Of a stretch of 64,000 nt of DNA, positions 45,199-52,624 are shown in pieces. The position numbers and the translations under genes were made by a program. The notes beneath the pieces are model-generated. The model worked only from the letters and a program-made list of their open reading frames with translations. It was not told the origin of the DNA and ran no database searches. The stretch lies in assembly GCF_900100495.1 (NCBI RefSeq), contig NZ_FNCT01000008.1:1-64000 (forward strand), read 5' to 3'. The first letter of the stretch is position 1. Each line of letters starts with the position of its first letter. Source of the stretch: Pseudomonas benzenivorans. GTDB lineage: Bacteria > Pseudomonadota > Gammaproteobacteria > Pseudomonadales > Pseudomonadaceae.

Positions 45199-46881
45199 AT
45201 GTATCAATCCGCACCCAAGCCGCGCCAACGGGGCAATGCCGCCGGCAAGCTGCTGACCATAGTGCTGGTGCTCGGCCTGCTCGGCCTGGGCGCCTGGCTG
45301 GTCGGCAAGGACCTGCTCGAACAGGGCGGCGACAGCCCGCTGGTTTCGCTGCCCGCCAGCCTCGGCGGTGGGTCAGGGCCGGCGCCGCTGGAGCCGGTGA
45401 CGGGTACGCCGACCCTGCAGTCGGCCGCGCCCTACGAGATGAAGGGCAACATCATCGACGTCGACATCAGCGAGTACGCCGGCTACGGCGGGCTGATCGT
45501 CGCCAACGGCGGCCTGGAACCCAACCCCGAATCGATCTTCGCCAAGCAATACGGTTTCCAGGTGCGCCTGAACAAGGGCGAGAGCGAGGAATGGTCGGCG
45601 CTGAACAACGGCCAGATGGCCGCGGTGGCGACCACCGCCGACGTGCTGGCGGTGCTCGGCCGCCAGTTCGAGGTCACGGTGCCGGCGCAGATCGCCTTCT
45701 CCCGCGGCGCCGACCAGGTGGTGGTGGACAGCGCCATCGCCAGCGTCAACCAGCTCAAGGGCAAGGTGCTCGGCGCCAGCCAGTTCAACGAGAGCGAGTT
45801 CTTCATCCGCTACCTGGCGTCCGAAGCCGGCGTGGCGGTCAGGGTGCTGCGCGACCTGGACAGCCGGCCGGGGCCGAACGAGCTGGGCCTGGTGTTCTAC
45901 GAGGACGCCTTCGTCGCCTGCGACGCCTACGCCGCCGAGCTGGCCGGCAAGCGGCGGCTGAACGGCTGCGTCGGCTGGTCGCCACGCACCGACGAGGTGG
46001 TCGAGCAGTCCGCCGGTGCAGCGAAGATGCTGGTGTCCAACCGCAACCTGCTGGTGGTGGCCGACATCCTGGTGGTCAACAAGGGCTTCGCCACGGCCCA
46101 CCCGGAGATCGTCAAGGGTCTGGTGCACGGCCTGCTGGAAGGCAACCGCCGGCTGCGCGACGAGCCCAAGGCGCATGCCGATGTGGTGGCCCGGGCCTTC
46201 AGCTGGACGCCCGAGGAAACCCTCGACGAGCTGAGCAAGGTGCACCTGAGCAACCTGCCGGAGAACCTGGCGTTCTTCGACGGCAGCATCGACTCGGCCG
46301 GCTCCTTCCAGGGCATCTTCCAGTCCTCGGTGCTGGCCTACGGCGCGCTGATCCGCAACCCGGCCGACCCGGCGCGCTTCGCCGACCTGACGCAGCTCAA
46401 GGCGCTGTCCGAGGCCGGCCAGTTCCAGGGCCAGAGCATCGCCATCGCGCCGATCCGCACCAGCGGCAAGGTCGCCCTGGAAGGCGATGCGCTGCTGAGC
46501 AAGGACATCCGCTTCTTCTTCGAGCCCAACTCGGCGGCGCTGGACAAGCAAGCCAAGGACAACCAGGCCTACCTGGACACCATCAAGCAGTTCCTCCAGG
46601 TCAGCCCCGGCTCCATCGTGCTGCTGCGCGGCCACGTGGATAACGCCATGGTCGGCGAGTTCGAGCGCCAGGGCGGCCCGGCGCTGGTGCGCAGCATGGC
46701 GCTGAAGGCCATGGAGCTGTCGCGCCAGCGCACCCAGGCGGTCAAGGAGGCGCTGCTGGCGCGCCATCCGGGGATCGGCGAGGAGCGCATCGAACTGGTC
46801 GGCCGCGGCTGGGAAGAGCCGCTCGGCCAGGACAGCGAACAGAACCGCCGGGTCGAGGTGCAGTGGTTCACCCTGGAATAG
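45199..46881 (+). CDS. Substrate-binding-protein-like / OmpA fusion protein
   Basis: 560-aa inner-membrane-anchored periplasmic protein. One uncleaved helix is at about residues 16-36, followed by a Pro/Gly linker. A periplasmic-binding fold of the NMT1/phosphonate type spans about 80-420 (IIVANGGLEPNPESIFAKQYGFQV..., VNKGFATAHPEIVKGLV). A C-terminal OmpA-like peptidoglycan-binding domain follows (LLRGHVDNAM, IELVGRGWEEPLG, NRRVEVQWF). It is last in the pspA-like operon. The layout suggests a cell-wall-anchored sensor of a periplasmic ligand that signals to the PspA/AAA+ pair. Confidence 0.85.
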   Translation: MYQSAPKPRQRGNAAGKLLTIVLVLGLLGLGAWLVGKDLLEQGGDSPLVSLPASLGGGSGPAPLEPVTGTPTLQSAAPYEMKGNIIDVDISEYAGYGGLIVANGGLEPNPESIFAKQYGFQVRLNKGESEEWSALNNGQMAAVATTADVLAVLGRQFEVTVPAQIAFSRGADQVVVDSAIASVNQLKGKVLGASQFNESEFFIRYLASEAGVAVRVLRDLDSRPGPNELGLVFYEDAFVACDAYAAELAGKRRLNGCVGWSPRTDEVVEQSAGAAKMLVSNRNLLVVADILVVNKGFATAHPEIVKGLVHGLLEGNRRLRDEPKAHADVVARAFSWTPEETLDELSKVHLSNLPENLAFFDGSIDSAGSFQGIFQSSVLAYGALIRNPADPARFADLTQLKALSEAGQFQGQSIAIAPIRTSGKVALEGDALLSKDIRFFFEPNSAALDKQAKDNQAYLDTIKQFLQVSPGSIVLLRGHVDNAMVGEFERQGGPALVRSMALKAMELSRQRTQAVKEALLARHPGIGEERIELVGRGWEEPLGQDSEQNRRVEVQWFTLE

Positions 46882-46899
46882 GTTGGCGCGGCAATAGAA

Positions 46900-46921
46900 A
46901 ACGGGGCCCTGGGGCCCCGTT
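46900..46921. terminator. Bidirectional terminator between SBP-OmpA gene and terC
   Basis: AACGGGGCCC-TG-GGGCCCCGTT is a perfect 10-bp stem between convergent genes, with A-rich sequence on the left and T-rich on the right, so it can stop transcription from both sides. Confidence 0.9.
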
Positions 46922-46941
46922 CTTATTCGTGCAGCGCAGGC

Positions 46942-47703
46942 TTACTGCCCCGGAATATCCTTGCGCAGCTTGACCGGCTCGATCTCCTTGCGCCCGCGGG
47001 CGAGGCGCATGCGGATGTTCAGCGCTTCCACGCCCAGCGAGAAGGCCATGGCGAAGTAGACGTAGCCCTTCGGCACATGCACCTCGAAGGCTTCGGCGAT
47101 CAGCACGGTACCCACCACGACCAGGAAGGACAGCGCCAGCATCTTCAAGCTCGGGTGGCGATCGATGAACTCGCTGATGGTGCCGGCGGCCAGCATCATC
47201 ACCAGCACGGCGACGACGATCGCGGCGACCATCACCGGCACGTTGGAGACCATGCCGACGGCGGTGATCACCGAATCCAGGGAGAACACGATGTCGATGA
47301 TGGCGATCTGAATGATGGTGCCGACGAAGCCGCCGGCCATGCTCTTCGGCTCGCCTGCGGTTTCGTCTTCGCCTTCCAGGCTGTGGTACATCTCGGTGCT
47401 GCTCTTCCACAGGAGGAACAGGCCGCCGAAGAACAGGATCAGGTCGCGCCCGGAGATGCCCTGGCCGAGCAGCTGGAACAGGTCGGCGGTCAGGCGCATG
47501 ATCCAGGCGATCGACAACAGCAGGCCGATGCGCGTGACCATCGCCAGGGCCAGGCCGAACAGGCGGGTGCGCGCCTGCATATGCGGCGGCATGCGCCCGA
47601 CCAGGATGGCGATCATGATGATGTTGTCGATGCCCAGGACGATCTCCAGGGCGGTCAGGGTGAAGAAGGCAACCCAGATTTCCGGGTTGGTCAGCCATTC
47701 CAT
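46942..47703 (-). CDS. TerC family integral membrane protein
   Basis: 253-aa protein with seven or so helices. The paired acidic motifs LGIDNIIMI and FSLDSVITAVGM, each with an Asp inside the membrane, define the TerC family, whose members (Alx, MeeF) export manganese or help metalate exported proteins. The C-terminal tail is basic (MRLARGRKEIEPVKLRKD). Several TerC paralogues are normal in Pseudomonas. Confidence 0.9.
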   Translation of the reverse strand: MEWLTNPEIWVAFFTLTALEIVLGIDNIIMIAILVGRMPPHMQARTRLFGLALAMVTRIGLLLSIAWIMRLTADLFQLLGQGISGRDLILFFGGLFLLWKSSTEMYHSLEGEDETAGEPKSMAGGFVGTIIQIAIIDIVFSLDSVITAVGMVSNVPVMVAAIVVAVLVMMLAAGTISEFIDRHPSLKMLALSFLVVVGTVLIAEAFEVHVPKGYVYFAMAFSLGVEALNIRMRLARGRKEIEPVKLRKDIPGQ

Positions 47704-47818
47704 ATCGGTTCCTTGTAGCGCGTGTTGAGTCGGAGGCGGGGTCGCCGGCCAAACGGCGGAAGTTTAAGCCGAATCGCCTGAGGTTTTCGCCGGTGAAATG
47801 TTTCGCAGCACAGTCGCC

Positions 47819-49123
47819 TCATTCGCCGAACAGCGGAAACACCCCCAGCAGCAGGGCGGCGAGCAGGATACACAGGCAGATCAGCACCGCCCACTTCAGC
47901 GTGAAGCGCTGATGATCGCCGAACTCGACCTTGGCCAGGCCGACCAGCAGGTAGGTGGACGGCACCAGGGGGCTGAGTAGGTGCACCGGCTGGCCGACGA
48001 TGGAGGCGCGGGCCATTTCCACCGGGCTGATGCCGTAGTGGGCGGCGGCCTCGGTGAGCACCGGCAGCACGCCGTAGTAGAAGGCGTCGTTGGACATGAA
48101 GAAGGTGAAGGGCATGCTCACCACGGCGGTGATCACCGCCAGGTACGGGCCCATCGACGGTGGGATGAGCGCCAGCAGGCTCTGCGACATGGCCTCGACC
48201 ATGCCGGTGCCGGACAGGATGCCGGTGAAGATGCCGGCGGCGAAGATCAGCCCGACCACCGCCAGGACGTTGCCGGCATGCGCGGCGATGCGCTCCTTCT
48301 GCTGCTGCAGGCAGGGGTAGTTGATGATCATGGCCAGGCTGAAGGCGATCATGAACAGCACCGGCAGCGGCAGCAGGCCGGCGATCAGCGTGGCCATCAG
48401 CGCCGCGGTGAGCGCGCCGTTGATCCACAGCCGGGTGGGCCGGCGCGCCTCGGGGAATTGCGAGACGCTGATCTGCTCGTGCTGGTGCTGCTCGTCCGGC
48501 AGCTGCAGTACGCCGAGGCGCGCGCGCTCGCGCTTGCCGTAGGCATAGGCGAGGCCGAACAGGGCGAGGGCGCCGGCGATCATCGCCGGGATCATCGGCA
48601 CGAAGATGTCCGACGGGTCGACCTGCAGGGCGCTGGCGGCGCGCGCGGTCGGGCCGCCCCAGGGGGTCATGTTCATGATCCCGCCGGCGAGGATGATCAA
48701 CCCGGCCATGATCAGCGGGCTCATGCCCAGGCGGCTGTACAGCGGCAGCATGGCAGCGACGCAGATCATGTAGGTGGTGGCGCCGTCGCCGTCGAGGGAG
48801 ACGATCAGCGCCAGCGCGGCGGTGCCCATCGAGACCTTGAGCGGGTCGCCCTTGACCAGCCTGAGGATCTTGCGCACCGCCGGGTCGAACAGGCCGGAGT
48901 CGATCATCAGGGCGAAGTAGAGGATGGCGAACATCAGCATCACCCCGGTCGGGGCGAGCTTGCCGATGCCTTCCAGCATCATCGGGCCGATGCCGGCGGC
49001 GAAGCCACCGATCAGGGCGAAGACGATCGGCACGATGATCAGGGCGATCAGGGCGGACAGGCGCTTGCTCATGATCAGGTACATGAAGGTCATGACCATG
49101 GCGAAGCCGAGAATAGTCAGCAT
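47819..49123 (-). CDS. CitMHS family citrate-metal:proton symporter
   Basis: 434-aa inner-membrane transporter of the CitMHS family (citrate complexed with Mg or Ca). About twelve helices; landmarks MLTILGFAMVMTFMYLIMSKRLSA at the N-terminus, SLDGDGATTYM, MNMTPWGGPTARAASAL and MSNDAFYYGVLPVL. GGAG lies upstream of the ATG. Downstream of, and on the same strand as, a TAXI-type binding protein, which might sense or present a carboxylate, but a 301-base gap argues for separate transcription. Confidence 0.9.
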   Translation of the reverse strand: MLTILGFAMVMTFMYLIMSKRLSALIALIIVPIVFALIGGFAAGIGPMMLEGIGKLAPTGVMLMFAILYFALMIDSGLFDPAVRKILRLVKGDPLKVSMGTAALALIVSLDGDGATTYMICVAAMLPLYSRLGMSPLIMAGLIILAGGIMNMTPWGGPTARAASALQVDPSDIFVPMIPAMIAGALALFGLAYAYGKRERARLGVLQLPDEQHQHEQISVSQFPEARRPTRLWINGALTAALMATLIAGLLPLPVLFMIAFSLAMIINYPCLQQQKERIAAHAGNVLAVVGLIFAAGIFTGILSGTGMVEAMSQSLLALIPPSMGPYLAVITAVVSMPFTFFMSNDAFYYGVLPVLTEAAAHYGISPVEMARASIVGQPVHLLSPLVPSTYLLVGLAKVEFGDHQRFTLKWAVLICLCILLAALLLGVFPLFGE

Positions 49124-49424
49124 GGCGGTATCTCCGGTCGAATTCAGGCGCGGCGCGGGCGTTGGCTCGGCACGGGGGCGTTCGGCGGGCGGAGAACAGG
49201 CGTGGAAGGACCGGTCAGGCGCAGGGAGCGAAGCATGGCAATCACCATTTTGTTGTTGTCGGGATTGGCCGGACGATGCACTGGCGCGAATCGTCCGGAC
49301 GGGCCGGTCTGTTGCCGGCAGGCGGTGGATGCTAAGGGGTGAAGCTTTCAGCCGGCTTTCGCTGGCCGGCGAGCCGACTCGCGGCGCCTTGCGCGCGGCA
49401 TCCGGCTGCGGCCGATTAGCCGGT
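49124..49424. other. Gap between CitMHS gene and TAXI gene
   Basis: 301 bases without a supportable gene, repeat or clear terminator. It should contain the CitMHS promoter. I see nothing else in it. Confidence 0.4.
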
Positions 49425-50396
49425 CTACAGCCAGCCGCGCTCCCGGTAGTAACGCAGCGCGCCGTCGTGCAGCGGTGCGTTCAGGCCGACCTTGATCATC
49501 TCCTGCGCGTTCAGCTCGGCGAAGGCCGGGTGCAGGCGCTTGAAGCGCTCGAGGTTGTCGAACAGCGCCTTGACCAGCTGGTAGACCACTTCCGGGTCGG
49601 CATTGGCCGAGGTGCAGAGCACCGCCTTGCTGCCGATCGACGGGGTTGTCGCGGGGTTGCCCTTGTACAGGCCGCCGGGGATCTCGGCCTTGCTGTAGTA
49701 GGTCTTCTCGGCCAGCAGCCGGTCGATCTCCGCGCCGCTCACCGGCACCAGCACCGCGTCGGTGGTGCTGGTCGCCTCCTGGATCGCGCCGGTCGGATGG
49801 CCGACGAAGTAGATCATCGCGTCGAGGTTGTCGTCGCCCAGGGCGGCGGCCTGCTCGGCCGCCTTCAACTCGGCGGCGAGGGCGAACACCGAGCTGTCCC
49901 AGCCCTTCACCCGCATTATCTCTTCGAGGGTGTCGCGCTGCCCGGAACCCGGGTTGCCGATGTTCACCCGCTTGCCTTTGAGGTCGTCGAGGCTGGCGAT
50001 CCGGGCGTCGCGGCGGGCGAGCAGGGTGAAGACTTCGCTGTGCAGGGAGAACAGCGAGCGGATCTCGCCCATCGCGCCGGCGGCCTCGAACGGCGCCAGG
50101 CCGTGGAGGGCCTTGTACTGATGGCCCGACTGCATGATAGCGAAGTCGAACTCGCCGCCGCGCAGGCCGTTGACGTTGGCCACGCCGCCGCCACTGGCCG
50201 GGGCCTTGCACCGGATGCCGTGGTCGTCGGCTCCGCGGTTGAGGAAGCGGCAGAGCGCCTGGCCGGCGACGTAGTACACGCCGGTCTGGCCGCCGGTGCC
50301 GATGCTGACCACGCGCGTTTCGGCCTGCGCCACGCCGCCCGGGACGCTGCCCGCGAGTGCCGCCGCCAGCAGCCAGGCGAGGGATTGGCGGTTCAT
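49425..50396 (-). CDS. TAXI family TRAP-type solute-binding protein
   Basis: 323-aa periplasmic protein with signal peptide (SLAWLLAAALAGSVPGGVAQA). The mature start TRVVSIGTGGQTGVYYVAGQALCRFLN is the TAXI signature. GSGQRDTLEEIMRVKGW and AMIYFVGHPTGAIQEA also fit. No DctQ/DctM-type (fused 4TM-12TM) permease is adjacent, so it is either an orphan that serves a distant TRAP permease or a ligand sensor. Its nearest transporter neighbour is the CitMHS gene. Substrate is probably a carboxylate or glutamate-like compound, by family only. Confidence 0.88.
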   Translation of the reverse strand: MNRQSLAWLLAAALAGSVPGGVAQAETRVVSIGTGGQTGVYYVAGQALCRFLNRGADDHGIRCKAPASGGGVANVNGLRGGEFDFAIMQSGHQYKALHGLAPFEAAGAMGEIRSLFSLHSEVFTLLARRDARIASLDDLKGKRVNIGNPGSGQRDTLEEIMRVKGWDSSVFALAAELKAAEQAAALGDDNLDAMIYFVGHPTGAIQEATSTTDAVLVPVSGAEIDRLLAEKTYYSKAEIPGGLYKGNPATTPSIGSKAVLCTSANADPEVVYQLVKALFDNLERFKRLHPAFAELNAQEMIKVGLNAPLHDGALRYYRERGWL

Positions 50397-50678
50397 GGGA
50401 ATGCTCCTGTGCTGGTGGTTGGGGCCGGCCGTGCCGCGTGGACGCGAGTCGGGATCCGCAAAGTCTAACCGCTCGGACAGAACTTTCCCGGCGTCGCAGG
50501 TTTTTGCGTGCCTCTGCGGCCCCTGGCCGCCGGTCAACAGGCGCGGGCCAATCCTGCAAACCGTACGGCGAATCTTGCTAACCTGGGCCGGCGCAGTGGC
50601 TGGGGCCCAGCGCCATGGCCAATCGCGACGGTCATCCACAGCGGGTATGCTGGGCCGGTGACCGTCTGGAAGACCCTC

Positions 50679-52064
50679 ATGCTCAGTCTGTTTCTGCGTT
50701 GCCTGCTGCTGCACCTGCTGCTCGCCAGCACCGCCCTGGCCGAGGACCGCCTGCAGGTCGAGGGCTACCCGCTGGAGAACGGCCTGCAACTGCTGCTCAA
50801 GCCCACCGCCGAACGCGGCCATGTGGCGATCCGCCTGGTGGTCGGCGTGGGCTTCGACAACTTCGCCTGCGCCGACCGGGAGCTCCCGCACCTGCTCGAA
50901 CACCTGCTGTTCAGCGGCATCGACGCCAGCGGCGAAGCCGGCCTGGAGGCGCGCATGCAGGCCCTCGGCGGCGAGTGGAACGCCTTTACCCGCAACGGCG
51001 ACACCGGCTTCGTCGTCGAGGCACCGGCCGACAACCAGCGCGCGGTGCTCGACCTGCTGCTGGCCAGCCTGATCAATACCGAGCTGGACGAGCGCAAGGT
51101 CGCCGCCGCCAAACGGGTGGTCGAACGCGAGAACGGCGGCCACTACTCCAACCTGCAGCGCCTGCTCGACCAGCAGAACCTCAGCCGCGAGGCCCACCAG
51201 CAGCTGGCCGTGGAACTCGGCCTGGACTGCGCCGAACGCGCCGCGGTCGAGCACCTCGGGCTCGAGCAACTGGAGCGCCTGCGCAGCGACTGGTACGTGC
51301 CGAACAACATGACCCTGATCCTGGTCGGCGACCTCGACCCGCGGCTGCCGGCCTACCTCGAGCGCAGTTACGGCGCCCTGGCGGCCGCCGAGGTGCCGGA
51401 GCCGCGCGCCCTGGCCGACGCCCAAGGCCCGGCCGCGGCGCGGCGCAGCCTGATCGACGGGCTGCTCGGCGACAGCGCCAGCCTGCACTGGATCTTCGCC
51501 GAACCCTGGGTCGGCGAGCACGACCATGAAACCTGGGAGCTGCTGCGCGACTACCTCGACTGGGCGCTCTACCGCGAGCTGCGCATCGAGCGTGGGCTGG
51601 CCTACGGGCCCTGGAGCGAACGCAGCCAATATGCCAACGGCAGCTTCTTCAGCCTGAATGCCGAAGTGGCGCGGGGCGACCTGGAAAGAACCGAGCAGGC
51701 CCTGCGCGCCCTCGGCCAACGCCTGCAGCGCGACGGCCTCGACGCCGGCACCTTCCGGCGCCTGCAGAACGCCGCCGTGGCCAAGCAGGGCTGGGCCGTG
51801 CAGGGCAACAGCGCGCTGGCCGACTACTACTGGAACGCCCTCGGCGACTACGCCGACGGCCGTTTCAGCGACCCGGCCGAGGGCCTCCGGGCGGTCAGCC
51901 TGGAGCAGGCCAACCAGGCGGCGCGGCGGCTGTTCGAGCAGCCGGGCTATATCCGCATCGAACAGCCACTGCTCAGCGTCGCCGGGCTGTACTGGGCGGT
52001 CGGCGCAGGCGGCGGGCTGCTGCTGGTGGGCCTGCTCTTCGCCTGCCGGCGGCGCCAGGCCTGA
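50679..52064 (+). CDS. M16 family zinc peptidase, membrane-tethered
   Basis: 461-aa protein with N-terminal signal (LFLRCLLLHLLLASTALA) and a C-terminal hydrophobic helix (VGAGGGLLLVGLLFACRRRQA), so it should be periplasmic and anchored. The inverted zinc motif HLLEH is at residues 71-75, with Glu74 as base, and the third ligand Glu is expected in VVERENGG, about 76 residues on. It has only about one M16 repeat pair, shorter than pitrilysin (~950 aa). The start is uncertain: ATG 50679 or GTG 50658. Substrate unknown. Confidence 0.82.
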   Translation: MLSLFLRCLLLHLLLASTALAEDRLQVEGYPLENGLQLLLKPTAERGHVAIRLVVGVGFDNFACADRELPHLLEHLLFSGIDASGEAGLEARMQALGGEWNAFTRNGDTGFVVEAPADNQRAVLDLLLASLINTELDERKVAAAKRVVERENGGHYSNLQRLLDQQNLSREAHQQLAVELGLDCAERAAVEHLGLEQLERLRSDWYVPNNMTLILVGDLDPRLPAYLERSYGALAAAEVPEPRALADAQGPAAARRSLIDGLLGDSASLHWIFAEPWVGEHDHETWELLRDYLDWALYRELRIERGLAYGPWSERSQYANGSFFSLNAEVARGDLERTEQALRALGQRLQRDGLDAGTFRRLQNAAVAKQGWAVQGNSALADYYWNALGDYADGRFSDPAEGLRAVSLEQANQAARRLFEQPGYIRIEQPLLSVAGLYWAVGAGGGLLLVGLLFACRRRQA

Positions 52065-52160
52065 GCCGTTGCCTGGCGACCCGCGAGACTGACGCCGGTC
52101 AATGGATCGAGTGAATCTTGCCACTAGCATTAGTGCCACTTCGCCATCACGCCTGCTGCC

Positions 52161-52484
52161 ATGAATCAGACCCACCTGCTCGTGACCCTGCCCGATCCGG
52201 CTTGCGCCAAGCGCGTGCAGCACGTGCTGCAGGTCCTTGCGCCTGACTGCGAGGTAGTGTGCGAGCCGCATGATTGCAGCCAGGCCGCCCAGTGCCGCTG
52301 GCTAAAGGAATTGCCGGCAGGTCAGCTGGGCGAGCTCCAGGCGCTGTTGCGCGAGGCGGTGGCGGTGCTGGAGCACAGCCGCCAGGCGTTCAGATCCGCC
52401 CAACTGGCGACGCTGCGCAGACGCCTGGCGGATGCGCTGAAGGACTTGTCGGACAATCCCCAATCGGGTAAAACCACACTTTAG
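52161..52484 (+). CDS. Small unknown protein upstream of the chimeric sensor
   Basis: 107-aa soluble protein. It begins [36 protein letters not shown], a short alpha/beta-looking segment with four Cys in the first half, and ends with a helical stretch ([34 protein letters not shown]). I recognise no family. It lies directly before the structured leader of the chimeric globin-GGDEF-chemoreceptor gene. It may be cotranscribed, with the leader's terminator acting as an attenuator. Confidence 0.55.
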   Translation: MNQTHLLVTLPDPACAKRVQHVLQVLAPDCEVVCEPHDCSQAAQCRWLKELPAGQLGELQALLREAVAVLEHSRQAFRSAQLATLRRRLADALKDLSDNPQSGKTTL

Positions 52485-52498
52485 TTATGGACTTTGCT

Positions 52499-52598
52499 AC
52501 GGCGAAGACCGGCTTTGCCGGGCAGGACGCAAGGGCCTGCAAGACAGAGCGCCGTGACCAGTCATTCCAGTGGAATGGCTGGCCACGGCGCTTTTTTT
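52499..52598 (+). promoter_or_regulatory. Riboswitch-like leader RNA with terminator (class unassigned, GEMM-like core)
   Basis: A closing stem ACGGCG (52499-52504) with CGCCGT (52550-52555) encloses two hairpins: CCGGC-TTT-GCCGG (52509-52521) and GCAGG-ACGCAAGGG-CCTGC (52522-52540). Their loops can kiss (CTTTGC with GCAAGG). The 3' strand of the closing stem is also the 5' side of an intrinsic terminator, so the two structures exclude each other. The GACGCAAGG core recalls the c-di-GMP-I (GEMM) riboswitch element GACGCAAAGC, and the next gene makes c-di-GMP. The second GEMM helix is absent, so I do not assign a class. Confidence 0.55.
52549..52598 (+). terminator. Intrinsic terminator in the leader of the chimeric sensor gene
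   Basis: GCGCCGTG-a-CCAG-t-CATTCC, loop AGT, GGAATG-g-CTGG-c-CACGGCGC, followed by T7 (52592-52598). It ends 26 bases before the start codon of the downstream gene, so it must be overcome for that gene to be expressed. Confidence 0.9.
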
Positions 52599-52624
52599 GC
52601 GCCGCGAAACGCAAGGGAGTCGCC

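Noticed and set aside
50397..52271. Extension of the TAXI reading frame far upstream, opposite the M16 gene
   Set aside because: The signal peptide starting at 50396 defines the true start; the upstream portion is antisense to a recognised M16 peptidase.
52499..52560. Canonical c-di-GMP-I (GEMM) riboswitch
   Set aside because: The GACGCAA core and first hairpin fit, but the second long helix and its conserved terminal strand are missing; kept only as an unassigned riboswitch-like leader.
52487..52624. In-frame upstream start for the chimeric sensor, translating the leader region
   Set aside because: It would translate the terminator and aptamer-like stems into sequence unrelated to globins; the ATG at 52625 has a good ribosome site (AAGGGAG).
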